Assembly (NCBI RefSeq): GCF_000876205.1
Contig: NZ_AWTT01000008.1
Location: 1-49,338, forward strand
Reading direction: 5' to 3'
Length of the DNA stretch: 49,338 nt
DNA from: Paucilactobacillus wasatchensis
Lineage (GTDB): Bacteria; Bacillota; Bacilli; Lactobacillales; Lactobacillaceae
The position numbers and the translations under genes are program-made. The notes below the pieces were generated by a model. The model was given only the letters and a program-made list of their open reading frames with translations, was not told the DNA's origin and searched no databases. The first letter of the stretch is position 1; each line of letters begins with the position of its first letter. This document shows, piece by piece, positions 24,475-33,612 of this stretch.

Positions 24475-24507
24475 AGCTCTTTTTGCCTATGCAAAAGGAG
24501 CTTTTTT
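24475..24507 (+). terminator. Riboswitch expression-platform terminator
   Basis: AGCTCTTTTTGC-CTAT-GCAAAAGGAGCT followed by TTTTT, between the aptamer and the permease gene. Confidence 0.85.
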
Positions 24508-24580
24508 AGTTGCATAGTTGAAAACTCGTCCTTGCCATCACCGTATCTATATTATAGCAGTTGCAGTAGGAGGAACATTT

Positions 24581-25912
24581 TTGAAAGCTGCAAACACACT
24601 GGATTCATTTTCAACCACAACTAGTCGAACAGAGCCCGAGGTTTCAAACTGGAAAGCGGCCATTTTAGGATTACAACACTTATTAGCAATGTATTCTGGT
24701 GACGTCCTAGTACCGTTATTAATCGGTGGTGCCCTGCACTTTACAGCAGCCCAAATGACTTATCTAGTTTCAATTGATATCTTCATGTGTGGTATTGCAA
24801 CTTTACTCCAACTACGTAAAACCGCATTAACTGGAATTGGTCTACCAGTAGTTTTAGGTTGTGCTGTGCAAGCCGTAGCACCGCTGCAATCAATTGGTGG
24901 CACATTGGGCATTACGTATATGTATGGCGCTATTATCTGCGCCGGATTATTCGTCTTTTTAATCGCAGGACTATTTGCCAAAATTCAGAATTTATTCCCA
25001 CCGGTGGTCACTGGTTCATTAATTACCGTCATTGGTTTTACATTAGTCCCGGTTGGCTTTCAAAATTTAGGTGGCGGTGATGCAACGGCGAAAGCCTTTG
25101 GCAGTTTGCCTAACTTAGCAATTGGATTCATCACCATTATTATTATCCTAGCAATTAACGCCTTCGCCAAAGGATTTATTCGCTCAATTGCCATCTTAAT
25201 TGGTATTTTAGCAGGTTCCTTGCTTGCAGGTGCAGCCGGGTTGGTTTCACTGCAACCAGTTTCAGCTGCTACATGGTTTCATTTACCACAACTATTTTAC
25301 TTTGGCGTTCCCAGTTTCAACGCATCCTCTATTATCACCATGATTTTAATTTCATTAACCACCATGGTCGAGTCAACCGGCGTCTTCTTTGCCTTAAGTG
25401 AAGTCACCGGCCAAAAATTAAATAATGAAGATTTAAAACGCGGTTACCGTGCTGAAGGAATTGCGGCGATGTTAGGCGGCATTTTCAACACATTCCCGTA
25501 CTCCACTTTTTCACAGAATGTCGGTGTCTTGAAATTATCTGGTGTTAAAACACGCAAACCGGTTTACTTCGCCGCTGTTTTCTTAATTTTCTTAGGTTTA
25601 TTACCAAAAGTTGGTGCTTTGGCAACCGTAATCCCAACTGCAGTGCTAGGCGGCGCCATGATCGTTATGTTCGGTATGGTCGGTTTGCAAGGAATTCAAA
25701 TTTTGAAAAAAGTCGACTTTAACAAAAATAGTAATCTACTGGTTGCCTCAATGTCAATTGGCTTGGGGTTAGGGGTTACAGTTTATCCTCAAATTTTCCA
25801 ACACCTGCCCACGGAATTACAAATTATGTTAAGTAATGGCGTAGTCGTTGGTAGTGTGACTGCAGTTGTCTTGAACTTAATTTTGAATCGTCATTCAGCA
25901 GCAAATAAGTAG
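24581..25912 (+). CDS. pbuX: Xanthine/purine permease, NCS2 family (PbuX-like)
   Basis: A 443-residue nucleobase:cation symporter-2 membrane protein. Family features: LGLQHLLAMYSGDVLVPLLIG near residue 28, TTMVESTGVFFALSEVTGQ (substrate-binding Glu/Gln region), and GGIFNTFPYSTFSQNVG near 305. TTG at 24581 is the start: AGGAGG lies 8 bases upstream; the open frame extends to 24518 without a Shine-Dalgarno. Control by an upstream guanine riboswitch supports purine, most likely xanthine, as cargo. No adjacent xpt gene is seen. Confidence 0.9.
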   Translation: MKAANTLDSFSTTTSRTEPEVSNWKAAILGLQHLLAMYSGDVLVPLLIGGALHFTAAQMTYLVSIDIFMCGIATLLQLRKTALTGIGLPVVLGCAVQAVAPLQSIGGTLGITYMYGAIICAGLFVFLIAGLFAKIQNLFPPVVTGSLITVIGFTLVPVGFQNLGGGDATAKAFGSLPNLAIGFITIIIILAINAFAKGFIRSIAILIGILAGSLLAGAAGLVSLQPVSAATWFHLPQLFYFGVPSFNASSIITMILISLTTMVESTGVFFALSEVTGQKLNNEDLKRGYRAEGIAAMLGGIFNTFPYSTFSQNVGVLKLSGVKTRKPVYFAAVFLIFLGLLPKVGALATVIPTAVLGGAMIVMFGMVGLQGIQILKKVDFNKNSNLLVASMSIGLGLGVTVYPQIFQHLPTELQIMLSNGVVVGSVTAVVLNLILNRHSAANK

Positions 25913-25915
25913 CAA

Positions 25916-25953
25916 AAATCGTGAGTTGCAATTATGCAATTCACGATTTTTTA
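25916..25953. terminator. Bidirectional terminator between pbuX and nhaC
   Basis: AAATCGTGAGTTGCA / TGCAATTCACGATTT stem with A and T tracts on either side, between convergent genes. Confidence 0.85.
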
Positions 25954-27336
25954 TTTCACACGTCCCCGATATTTCCAAGTAACAAACGTGTAGCCTAAAA
26001 TGATTGTAATTAATGGATTTAAGTATGGATAAAATGCTAGTGGAATATATTGAAACGGATTAACTCCTAACGTACCTGCAATAAAAATACCGCTAACACC
26101 CCATGGCACCAGAGCGTTGATATCGGCCCCGCCAGTCGCTAACGTGCGCGACAAATATTTCAGGTCAATGTTTGGTTCTTGATATGCCTGCTTAAATGCA
26201 GACCCAGGTAAAATAATTGATAAATACTGCTCACCTACTAACAGATTTACGCCAATACCACTAAGCGATGTCATTAAAATTAAATTACCAGGACGGCTAA
26301 CTAAACTCATAATACTATTTATAAGCGTGTTAACCACGCCCATTTTGATCAATAAGCCACCCAGCGCAAGGGCACAGATGATTAATGAAATCGAACTTAA
26401 CATACCATTAATTCCGCCACCAGACATGATCACATCGGTTGCATCACCAAAATGCGCGTGGTACCCATTCATCAACATCGTCCCGATTTTGCCGAGTCCA
26501 AAATGCGGATGACCGATGATAAAGATGATCATTGCAGTTAATGAGCCAGCCAGCAAAGTGGGAATCGCCGGTACTTTAATCCACGCAAGGAACAGAACCA
26601 TCATCATTGGCAACAGTAGCCAGGCGCTTACCTGAAAATTATTACTCAATGCTTTACTCATGGTCATAATTTTATCAGGGTTGGTCGCACCACTTGGTAC
26701 ACCAGCAAATAAATAAATCAAGATCGTAATAAATGCCGCCGGTACTGCAGTGTACGCCATATTTTTTAAATGTTGATAGAGGTTAACACCAGCAATACTA
26801 GTAGTTAAATTAGATGTATCCGACAGTGGTGACATATTATTACCAAAAAAGGCGCCCGAAACAATCGCACCCGCAGTTAACGGTGCAGAAAACCCAAAAA
26901 TATGACCAATGCCAAGCAATGCAATTCCAATGGTGGAAATAGTAGTAAAGGCGCTGCCAATGGTCATGCCAACTAACCCACAAATTATAAAAGCGAGTGG
27001 CAAAAAGAAACGGACCGACAGAATCTGAATACCGATGACCATGATGGTAGCGATCGTTCCCGTCGCCAACCAGGTTGCCACCAACAAACCAATCAGCAAA
27101 AAAATCATAATTGGAATAATTCCCGGCGTAATTCCTTCGACCACTCCAGCAAACATGTCGTCCCAACTAAAGTGTCGTAAATAGCCATAGAACAGTAGTG
27201 CAGTGAACACCAGTAATAATGGTATTTGTGGTGCCATTTGATATTTGATAATTAAAATTCCTAACACGAGAAACATGAACACCATGATGCCAATACTTTC
27301 CCATAAGCGCATTGGCTGTGTTGCTTTTAATTTCAT
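25951..27336 (-). CDS. NhaC-family Na+/H+ antiporter
   Basis: A 461-residue multi-pass membrane protein of the NhaC family. Typical stretches are IPIMIFLLIGLLVATWLATGT, GMTIGSAFTTISTIGIAL, GAFFGNNMSPLSDTSNLTT near residue 165, and GGADINALVPWGVSGIF near 400. It exchanges Na+ for protons across the membrane; some members (MleN) exchange malate and lactate, so organic-acid antiport is the alternative. Start ATG at 27336 with GAGGTG upstream; probably a single-gene unit. Confidence 0.87.
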   Translation of the reverse strand: MKLKATQPMRLWESIGIMVFMFLVLGILIIKYQMAPQIPLLLVFTALLFYGYLRHFSWDDMFAGVVEGITPGIIPIMIFLLIGLLVATWLATGTIATIMVIGIQILSVRFFLPLAFIICGLVGMTIGSAFTTISTIGIALLGIGHIFGFSAPLTAGAIVSGAFFGNNMSPLSDTSNLTTSIAGVNLYQHLKNMAYTAVPAAFITILIYLFAGVPSGATNPDKIMTMSKALSNNFQVSAWLLLPMMMVLFLAWIKVPAIPTLLAGSLTAMIIFIIGHPHFGLGKIGTMLMNGYHAHFGDATDVIMSGGGINGMLSSISLIICALALGGLLIKMGVVNTLINSIMSLVSRPGNLILMTSLSGIGVNLLVGEQYLSIILPGSAFKQAYQEPNIDLKYLSRTLATGGADINALVPWGVSGIFIAGTLGVNPFQYIPLAFYPYLNPLITIILGYTFVTWKYRGRVK

Positions 27337-27464
27337 TATTGCACCTCTTCATCGAACCTGATTCATCCTACTCAAGTGTTGATGATCCGAGGGTCAAAGT
27401 CAATTAAGTTAATTGAAATATAATCTGATTCTAATCAGGATCACTTAAATTAAATTACCAAACA

Positions 27465-27503
27465 AAAAATGCCGCCACTCACGTAAAAAACGTAAATGAC
27501 GAC
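27465..27503 (-). terminator. Terminator downstream of the MFS gene
   Basis: On the minus strand GTCGTCATTTACGT and ACGTGAGTGGCGGC pair over 14 positions using G-U wobbles, followed by ATTTTTTG. The pairing works only in the minus-strand RNA. Confidence 0.8.
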
Positions 27504-27522
27504 AGTTATTAAGTCTTAGTCT

Positions 27523-28704
27523 TTACCCGTCAATAAATTTATTGACTCGTTTTCGATTAACCATAATCAAAATGACATAAGCAACGAACAAGACAAAGTT
27601 GGTCACCGTTCCAATTTCAAAAAGTGCACTATAACTGATACTTTCAATGATTAAACCACCGGCAAGCGGTCCTAACGCCCGGCCTAGCGATGAAAATGCA
27701 TTGACATATCCTTGATATTTACCCTTTGCACTATATGACGACAACTGATTTACAATTGCTGGGATTGCAGGGACAACCAGTGCCTCGCCCAGTGTTAACA
27801 CAATCATTGCACTCACGAAATTTTGGTACTGCGTGGCGTGCATCAAGATAATGAATGAGACAGACAGCGCAAACGTCCCAAAACAGATTTGGAAATACAG
27901 CGTATTGACAAACCGACCAACAAAGCCAACGGCCAGTTGGAAAACCACAATTAAAACACCATTTAGAGTCCACAATAAACTATACTTTTCCGTTGAAATG
28001 CCTAACTGTAGCATATAAATTGAAAGATTACTCATCCATTGCTCGTACATAATCCAAATAATAACCAACCCAAATAACAGGGAAAAAATAAGAACATAAT
28101 TCGCATGATTCATATTTTTATGTTTAACTTTGCCACTCTTGGTGCGCTTTTGGTTAATGATATTAATTTTTTTGAAGACCGTTAAAACAATCACTGAACT
28201 AATTACATACAATACACTAATCGTCATAAATAAAACAGAAATGCCGATATTATATAGTAACCCAGTGATTGCTGCACCAACGACTAACCCCACATTTTCA
28301 ACCAAATACAACATGTTAAAGACCTGCACGCTGTCATATTTTCTGATTTTTGTGGCTAATGCGTTGATGATGGTTAAAATCCAGCCTGTTCCAAAGCCAA
28401 AGAAACAAAGTAAAATTGGATAAGCTGGCCAACCATTGAGGAAAATCAACATAATGATTGTCACTAATGTAATCACTTGGCCAATCACGTTCAAATGGAA
28501 AGTGTTCATTTTATCAAATAACACACCCGACAAATAGGCCCCCAAAACATTTGACAGTGAATAAAATAATAACACGATCCCGACTGTTACTAGTGATTCA
28601 TGAAGCTTGTTGTGCATGTAGATTGTGGTCAACGGCCAAACGCAGCTGTAACCAACGTTGTTCAAAAAAGCCAAAATGCAAAGCCATTTCAACCTTATTT
28701 GCAT
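27523..28704 (-). CDS. MFS transporter (MdtG-like efflux type)
   Basis: A 393-residue major facilitator with hydrophobic segments throughout. Loop 2-3 motif LGAYLSGVLFDKMNTF is near residue 54, and SLGRALGPLAGGLIIE near 345 is motif-C-like for efflux pumps. Start ATG at 28704 with AGGTGGG upstream. A strand-specific terminator follows. It shares its upstream region with the divergent menG gene, which is no evidence for cargo. Substrate unknown. Confidence 0.87.
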   Translation of the reverse strand: MQIRLKWLCILAFLNNVGYSCVWPLTTIYMHNKLHESLVTVGIVLLFYSLSNVLGAYLSGVLFDKMNTFHLNVIGQVITLVTIIMLIFLNGWPAYPILLCFFGFGTGWILTIINALATKIRKYDSVQVFNMLYLVENVGLVVGAAITGLLYNIGISVLFMTISVLYVISSVIVLTVFKKINIINQKRTKSGKVKHKNMNHANYVLIFSLLFGLVIIWIMYEQWMSNLSIYMLQLGISTEKYSLLWTLNGVLIVVFQLAVGFVGRFVNTLYFQICFGTFALSVSFIILMHATQYQNFVSAMIVLTLGEALVVPAIPAIVNQLSSYSAKGKYQGYVNAFSSLGRALGPLAGGLIIESISYSALFEIGTVTNFVLFVAYVILIMVNRKRVNKFIDG

Positions 28705-28853
28705 GATATCCCACCTATTATTAGTATTACTCTATCACCTCAATTGTCCAGTATCCGCGGGATAAAGTCAAATCAAGATTGCAACTATTACCGCAACTTA
28801 AGCAATTGATGGAGTATAATGTGCACTAACTATCATCGAAGGAGCTAATTAAA

Positions 28854-29567
28854 TTGAGCAAACAAAAATCGGCACAGGTTCATTCTATTTTTCAAAAAAT
28901 TGCCCCCAGCTACGATAAAATGAATTCAATTATCAGCCTCGGTACTCACCACAGCTGGCGCCAGCACGCCACTAACCTGCTTAAATTACGACCAAATAGT
29001 CATGTTTTAGATGTGTGCTGTGGTACTGGCGACTGGACAATTGCATTAGCTCAACAAATCAATCAAACCGGTCATGTTACTGGCCTTGATTTTAGCAATA
29101 GCATGCTAGCTGTCGCACAAGATAAAATTGCTGCACAACAATTAAATTCTAAAATCACTCTGTTACAAGGTGATGCAATGAAATTGCCGTTTGAAAACGA
29201 TCAATTTGACATTGTGACAATTGGTTTCGGGCTGCGCAACGTTGCCGATGCACTCAAGACACTGCAAGAAATGGTGCGGGTCTTGAAGCCTGGTGGCCAG
29301 TTAATCTGCTTAGAAACCTCCCAGCCAACTGCGCCAGTGATTCGACAAGGATGGGAATTGTATTTTGGTCACCTAGTTCCGCTACTAGGAAAAGTACTAG
29401 TCAACGAAAAGCAAGAATACACCTATCTGACCGATTCTACCCATAATTTTGTCAACTACAACCAACTAGCTTCAATGTTTTGGCAAGTGGGACTAAAACA
29501 GGTTTTTTATCGCAGAATTATGCTTGGAGCAGCAGCAATTCACACGGGCTTTAAATCGTTAGAATAA
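28854..29567 (+). CDS. menG: Demethylmenaquinone methyltransferase (MenG/UbiE)
   Basis: A 237-residue SAM-dependent class I methyltransferase that would methylate demethylmenaquinone to menaquinone. UbiE signatures: YDKMNSIISLGTHHSWRQ near residue 19, the SAM motif LDVCCGTGDWTIAL near 52, DIVTIGFGLRNVAD near 118 and MVRVLKPGGQLICLETSQP near 140. It starts with TTG at 28854 behind AAGGAG; a TATAAT box is at 28815-28820. No other menaquinone genes are in the window, so it may act on salvaged or partly made quinone. Confidence 0.92.
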   Translation: MSKQKSAQVHSIFQKIAPSYDKMNSIISLGTHHSWRQHATNLLKLRPNSHVLDVCCGTGDWTIALAQQINQTGHVTGLDFSNSMLAVAQDKIAAQQLNSKITLLQGDAMKLPFENDQFDIVTIGFGLRNVADALKTLQEMVRVLKPGGQLICLETSQPTAPVIRQGWELYFGHLVPLLGKVLVNEKQEYTYLTDSTHNFVNYNQLASMFWQVGLKQVFYRRIMLGAAAIHTGFKSLE

Positions 29568-29634
29568 ACATGGATGAAAATTAATTGCGATATTTTAATA
29601 AGGACACAAGTGTAAAGTCTTCGCTCAGCTGCAA

Positions 29635-29673
29635 ATAGGGCCCAATACGCCATAAGTGTGTATTGGGTCCTAT
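29635..29673. terminator. Hairpin between menG and pepO
   Basis: ATAGGGCCCAATAC … GTATTGGGTCCTAT long stem between convergent genes. The T-tract is weak in both directions, so it may be a terminator of lower efficiency. Confidence 0.6.
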
Positions 29674-29757
29674 TCTATTGTCGGTTATAACTTGCCGCTG
29701 TAGCAGCGTCGTTCTTTTGGACAACGTAGTACGATTTTTTACAGCTTAGTTTGCACT

Positions 29758-31662
29758 CTACCAAATATTAACTCGTTTATCCGGTGCAACGTACATCGCA
29801 TCCCCCGGTTTGATCCCAAACGTTTCATAAAATTCAGGCAAATTTTGGACTTGGACATTAGCTCTTAATTTAGCAGGTGCATGGACATCAATGGACAATA
29901 ATAACTGCATATATTGTCTTGTCGCCTTCATGCGCCAGATGGTCGTCCAATTAATAAAGAAGGCCGTCATATCCGCGTCACCTTCGCTCTTAGCAGCTTC
30001 AAGTGCGCAACTTAACCCACCGCCGTCAGCAATGTTTTCGGATACTGTTAATTTACCATTCACTTTTTGACCGACATACTCGATCCCATCAAATTCAGTC
30101 ACCATTTTTTGTGCTAGCGATCTGAAATGAGCCGAATCTTCAGCGGTCCACCAATTATTCAAATTACCATATTCATCAAAGAGTGCACCATTATTATCAA
30201 AAGCATGTGAAATTTCATGTGCAATCACAGAACCAATCCCGCCATAATTTTCACTACTGCTCTGCTTCAGGCTATAGAACGGGGCTTGTAAAATGGCCGC
30301 AGGAAAAACAATAATATTGCGGAATGGATGGTAATAGGCGTTAACGGTAGCGGCACTCATTTCCCATTGATTGCGATCCACTGGTTTATTCCACTTAGCA
30401 AATAGGTTTTCACGAACCACCCGTGTAATAGCCAGCACATTAGTCAATAACGATTCGTCTGGGTTAACATGCAATTTTTGGTAGAGCGGGTCGATCTTAT
30501 CTGGATAGCCCACTTGAATTCCTAGTTTGCTTAATTTCAAGATTGCCTTGTCACGTGTTTTCTTGCTTAACCATGTGTTGTTAGCTAGGCGATGTTGGTA
30601 AACGCCAATCATTTTTTCAACCATCTGGTGCACATCATTTTTGGCTGTCTCACCAAAGTATTTACGGCCATAATAATCACCGACGACTTGGTCGAAAGTT
30701 CCGGAAGCCAGGTAATAAGCAAATTTCTTTTGCTTCATCGGTGCTTTGCTCCCTGATAAAGCACGGCTATATTGCCCACTGGTAACCCGAAAGTTTTCAT
30801 CTAAGTAACGACTCATTCCATAAACAGTTTGAACAATTAGCCAACTCTTAAATTCATCAAACTTACTGTCATTGATAATTTGATCCAATGAACTAAAATA
30901 TTTAGGCTCAGCAACAATAATCTTTTCAGGTTGTGTGCCGATTAGACCAGTTACAATTGCACCTAAATCCAGAGTGGAACTATAGGTATTAAACTCCGCA
31001 GCTGTTTTAGGGTTGTACATTTTACTGTAGTCAGCTGATTCTTCTGCACTCTTAACAAATGGTGCTAGTGAACGGTCAAACGAAAGTGCTTGTTCGATTA
31101 ACTGGTCCCCTTCTTCAAGTGAGTAGCCAACTTTGCTCAGTAATTCTGCCATCATGTCGCTAAAAGTTTTAATTAGGATATGTGCATTTTCATTTAATTC
31201 TTCGTAATACGTCTTATCTGGCAAGATTAATTTAGGTGCTTGTGCAAATAGTGCGTTAACTTGCGCATTTTTCATGTCAGCATCAATATCAAACATGATT
31301 GGCGCTGGCATTCCGTCTTTCAGCCAGTCCACCGCAATTGCCTGAAAATCTGCAAAGGAGTGCAGTTGATTAATCTTGGTTAGGTATGGCTTCAATGGTT
31401 CAATTTTTTCTTGCTTACGACGGTCAAAATCATTGGCCAATTGATACAACTTAACAAATTCCTTGATCATATCAGTTTGTGGTGCTACTTTGTTGCTGAG
31501 CATTTGGTCAAAATCACCCATCAAAAGTTTATCAATATCATCGACTAAATCATTAAACCCACCAGTTGCAGGTTTGTCATCCGGAATGGTCGCTTGTTTA
31601 ATCCAATCACCATTTACGGCTTCGTATAAATCATCTTTGATTAGTTTCTCATTAATTGCCAT
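29758..31662 (-). CDS. pepO: M13-family zinc endopeptidase (PepO)
   Basis: A 634-residue neprilysin-like oligopeptidase, full length for lactic acid bacterial PepO, cytoplasmic because it has no signal peptide. The zinc site HEISH is at 482-486 in VIAHEISHAFDNNG, and the third ligand lies in ENIADGGGLSCA about 55 residues on. An NAYYHP block near 437 is the M13 substrate-binding Asn-Ala-Tyr/Phe motif. It degrades medium-length peptides. Start has AGGAGG; single-gene transcript. Confidence 0.95.
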   Translation of the reverse strand: MAINEKLIKDDLYEAVNGDWIKQATIPDDKPATGGFNDLVDDIDKLLMGDFDQMLSNKVAPQTDMIKEFVKLYQLANDFDRRKQEKIEPLKPYLTKINQLHSFADFQAIAVDWLKDGMPAPIMFDIDADMKNAQVNALFAQAPKLILPDKTYYEELNENAHILIKTFSDMMAELLSKVGYSLEEGDQLIEQALSFDRSLAPFVKSAEESADYSKMYNPKTAAEFNTYSSTLDLGAIVTGLIGTQPEKIIVAEPKYFSSLDQIINDSKFDEFKSWLIVQTVYGMSRYLDENFRVTSGQYSRALSGSKAPMKQKKFAYYLASGTFDQVVGDYYGRKYFGETAKNDVHQMVEKMIGVYQHRLANNTWLSKKTRDKAILKLSKLGIQVGYPDKIDPLYQKLHVNPDESLLTNVLAITRVVRENLFAKWNKPVDRNQWEMSAATVNAYYHPFRNIIVFPAAILQAPFYSLKQSSSENYGGIGSVIAHEISHAFDNNGALFDEYGNLNNWWTAEDSAHFRSLAQKMVTEFDGIEYVGQKVNGKLTVSENIADGGGLSCALEAAKSEGDADMTAFFINWTTIWRMKATRQYMQLLLSIDVHAPAKLRANVQVQNLPEFYETFGIKPGDAMYVAPDKRVNIW

Positions 31663-31767
31663 AATAGCCTCCTAGTATTTTTACATCTATTAATTATAAC
31701 CGTTTTCATTACGGTTGGATATTGATCTATCGAAAAAGAGTTTGAATAGCTATCGTCATGTAACCTA

Positions 31768-31818
31768 AAAATTTGACTAGCGCCATTCGAGTTTGAATTA
31801 CGCTAGTCAAATTTTTTT
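31768..31818. terminator. Terminator downstream of the AzgA-type permease
   Basis: AAATTTGACTAGCG / CGCTAGTCAAATTT stem, with T tracts on both strands. It would stop minus-strand transcripts coming from 31909 before pepO. Confidence 0.8.
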
Positions 31819-31908
31819 GTTGTATGAAGATATCTGCGACTGTGAACACGTTTTAACTAAAGAAATGAACCAACCCACTATTGGAGTTAGTTCATTATTG
31901 TTAAAATC

Positions 31909-33219
31909 CTATTCAATATTCAGAATCCACATAAATCCTAAGAAAACAAAGAACAGTAAGTACATAATTGGATGAACTTCTTTACCTCGTTTTGCAGTAA
32001 TCATTGTAATTGGATATACGATTACCCCTAATGCGATTCCGTCAGAAATACTGTAAGTCAGTGGCATCCCCAGCACAATTAAGAACGAAGGGATGGCAAC
32101 TTCCATCTTATCCCAGGAAATATACTTCAATGACTGGGACATCAGTACACCAACAATAATTAAAGCGGGCGCAGTTACTTGATTAGTAACAACAGACAGT
32201 AGTGGCGAGAAAAACATACCAAACACGAACAATACGCCAGTGACAACTGCGGTTAGACCGGACCGCCCACCAACCGCAATTCCAGCAGAAGATTCAACAT
32301 ACGCACCAACTGGTGAAGTTCCCAGCACAGAGCCAACCAACATCGCTGATGAATCCGACATTAGCGCTTTACCGACTCGCGGCATTTTGTTGTCTTTCAT
32401 AAATCCGGCTTGTTGCGCCAATCCCACTAATGTTCCAGCTGTATCAAAGAAAGTGACCAGCAAAAACGTTAATACCACCACCCATAATTGAATGGTATTG
32501 ATATCACCGATATGCATTACACCAACACCAAATGTCGGTGCCAAACTTGGAGCGCCAGCAATTAGGTGTTTAGGCATCGGAATGAGGCCTGTTACCAGAC
32601 CTAAAACAGACGTAAGCACCATCCCAATAAAAATACCACCAGGAACTTTTCTAACCATAAAAATAGCCGTAATGATGAGACCAAAAATTGTCAACCAAGT
32701 GGTACCAACGCTAAACGAACCCAAACCAACAATCGTTGATTTATTAGCCGTGATTAATCCGCCGTCACTCAAACCTAAAAAGGCGATAAATAGACCAATT
32801 CCACTGGAAATAGCGTATTTTAGGTCACTCGGAATTGCATCGATAATTAATTCTCGCAGTTTGAAAATTGTGATCAAAATAAAAATTAATGACGCGACAA
32901 AGACACCCGCTAAAGCTGTTTGCCATGGCACTTTCATCCCAATAACAACGGAATAAGCAAAGAATGCATTAATTCCCAGAGCTGGTGCCGTCGCAATTGG
33001 ATATTTAGCGAGTACACCCATTAAAATACAGCCTAGTGCACTTGCCAGTGCAGTCGCAGTGAAAACCGCACCTTTATCCATTCCGGAAGCACCTAAAACA
33101 CTCGGATTAACAAATAAAATGTAGGCCATGGAAATGAAGGTTGTAAATCCAGCTAATAGTTCGCGGCGAAACGTCGTGTGTAACTCGTCTAATTGAAAAT
33201 ACTTTGTAATTGATGACAC
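31909..33219 (-). CDS. Guanine/hypoxanthine (AzgA-type NCS2) permease
   Basis: A 436-residue membrane protein of the AzgA/PbuG branch of NCS2. Features: FRRELLAGFTTFISMAYILFVNPSVLG at the N-terminus, TAPALGINAFFAY near 78, DTAGTLVGLAQQAGF near 262 and GTSPVGAYVESSAGIAVGGRSG near 300. It takes up hypoxanthine, guanine or adenine by proton symport. It starts with GTG at 33219. No purine riboswitch is visible in the 95 bases upstream, unlike the other purine permease in this window. Confidence 0.9.
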   Translation of the reverse strand: MSSITKYFQLDELHTTFRRELLAGFTTFISMAYILFVNPSVLGASGMDKGAVFTATALASALGCILMGVLAKYPIATAPALGINAFFAYSVVIGMKVPWQTALAGVFVASLIFILITIFKLRELIIDAIPSDLKYAISSGIGLFIAFLGLSDGGLITANKSTIVGLGSFSVGTTWLTIFGLIITAIFMVRKVPGGIFIGMVLTSVLGLVTGLIPMPKHLIAGAPSLAPTFGVGVMHIGDINTIQLWVVVLTFLLVTFFDTAGTLVGLAQQAGFMKDNKMPRVGKALMSDSSAMLVGSVLGTSPVGAYVESSAGIAVGGRSGLTAVVTGVLFVFGMFFSPLLSVVTNQVTAPALIIVGVLMSQSLKYISWDKMEVAIPSFLIVLGMPLTYSISDGIALGVIVYPITMITAKRGKEVHPIMYLLFFVFLGFMWILNIE

Positions 33220-33315
33220 TTAATTATTCCCCATTCCTCTAAATGAACATACGAATAAAACAACAGTATTTATCATATAATATTCGTGTTTAGAAGTAAA
33301 TAGTCTTTTTACAAT

Positions 33316-33612
33316 TCATTCAAATGATTTCAATAATTCGTTTTTAGCTGATTGTGTCAGCCACTGCTCGTGGTTACTGATAAAGTATTGGACCTGTTGA
33401 TAGTCGCTAAGACTAAATTTACCCTTAATCAAATTTGCGGTCTGCAGCTTCTGGGCAAATATCACGTCACTGCTCTTCACTAAATCACTAAATAAATGAT
33501 TTTGTTCCGGATCCCAATTTTCAGTCAGTAAATTAACGGCGCGCCGGTATGACTCATCATGACTCAAAACGGATTGTAAGTCTGCCGGTACTAATAGTTG
33601 CTCGTTTGTCAT
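33316..33612 (-). CDS. Uncharacterised 98-residue protein, last gene of the MoxR-VWA operon
   Basis: Not recognised. A small acidic soluble protein, probably helical (SYRRAVNLLTENWDPEQNHLF, DYQQVQYFISNHEQWL). Its start overlaps the stop of the VWA gene by 4 bases (ATGA), so translation is coupled and its function is probably tied to that system. No signal peptide, membrane segment or known motif. Confidence 0.75.
   Translation of the reverse strand: MTNEQLLVPADLQSVLSHDESYRRAVNLLTENWDPEQNHLFSDLVKSSDVIFAQKLQTANLIKGKFSLSDYQQVQYFISNHEQWLTQSAKNELLKSFE

Noticed and set aside
27425-27438. CTGATTCTAATCAG palindrome upstream of nhaC
   Set aside because: Short and AT-rich, with no second copy or clear promoter relation; too weak to call an operator.
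32240-32956. Two adjoining plus-strand open frames opposite the AzgA-type permease
   Set aside because: Antisense shadows rich in Pro and Thr, as expected from reversed hydrophobic codons.
33220-33315. Possible purine riboswitch upstream of the AzgA-type permease
   Set aside because: The short upstream region lacks the GTTTCTACC and CCGTAAA core seen at 24390-24459.
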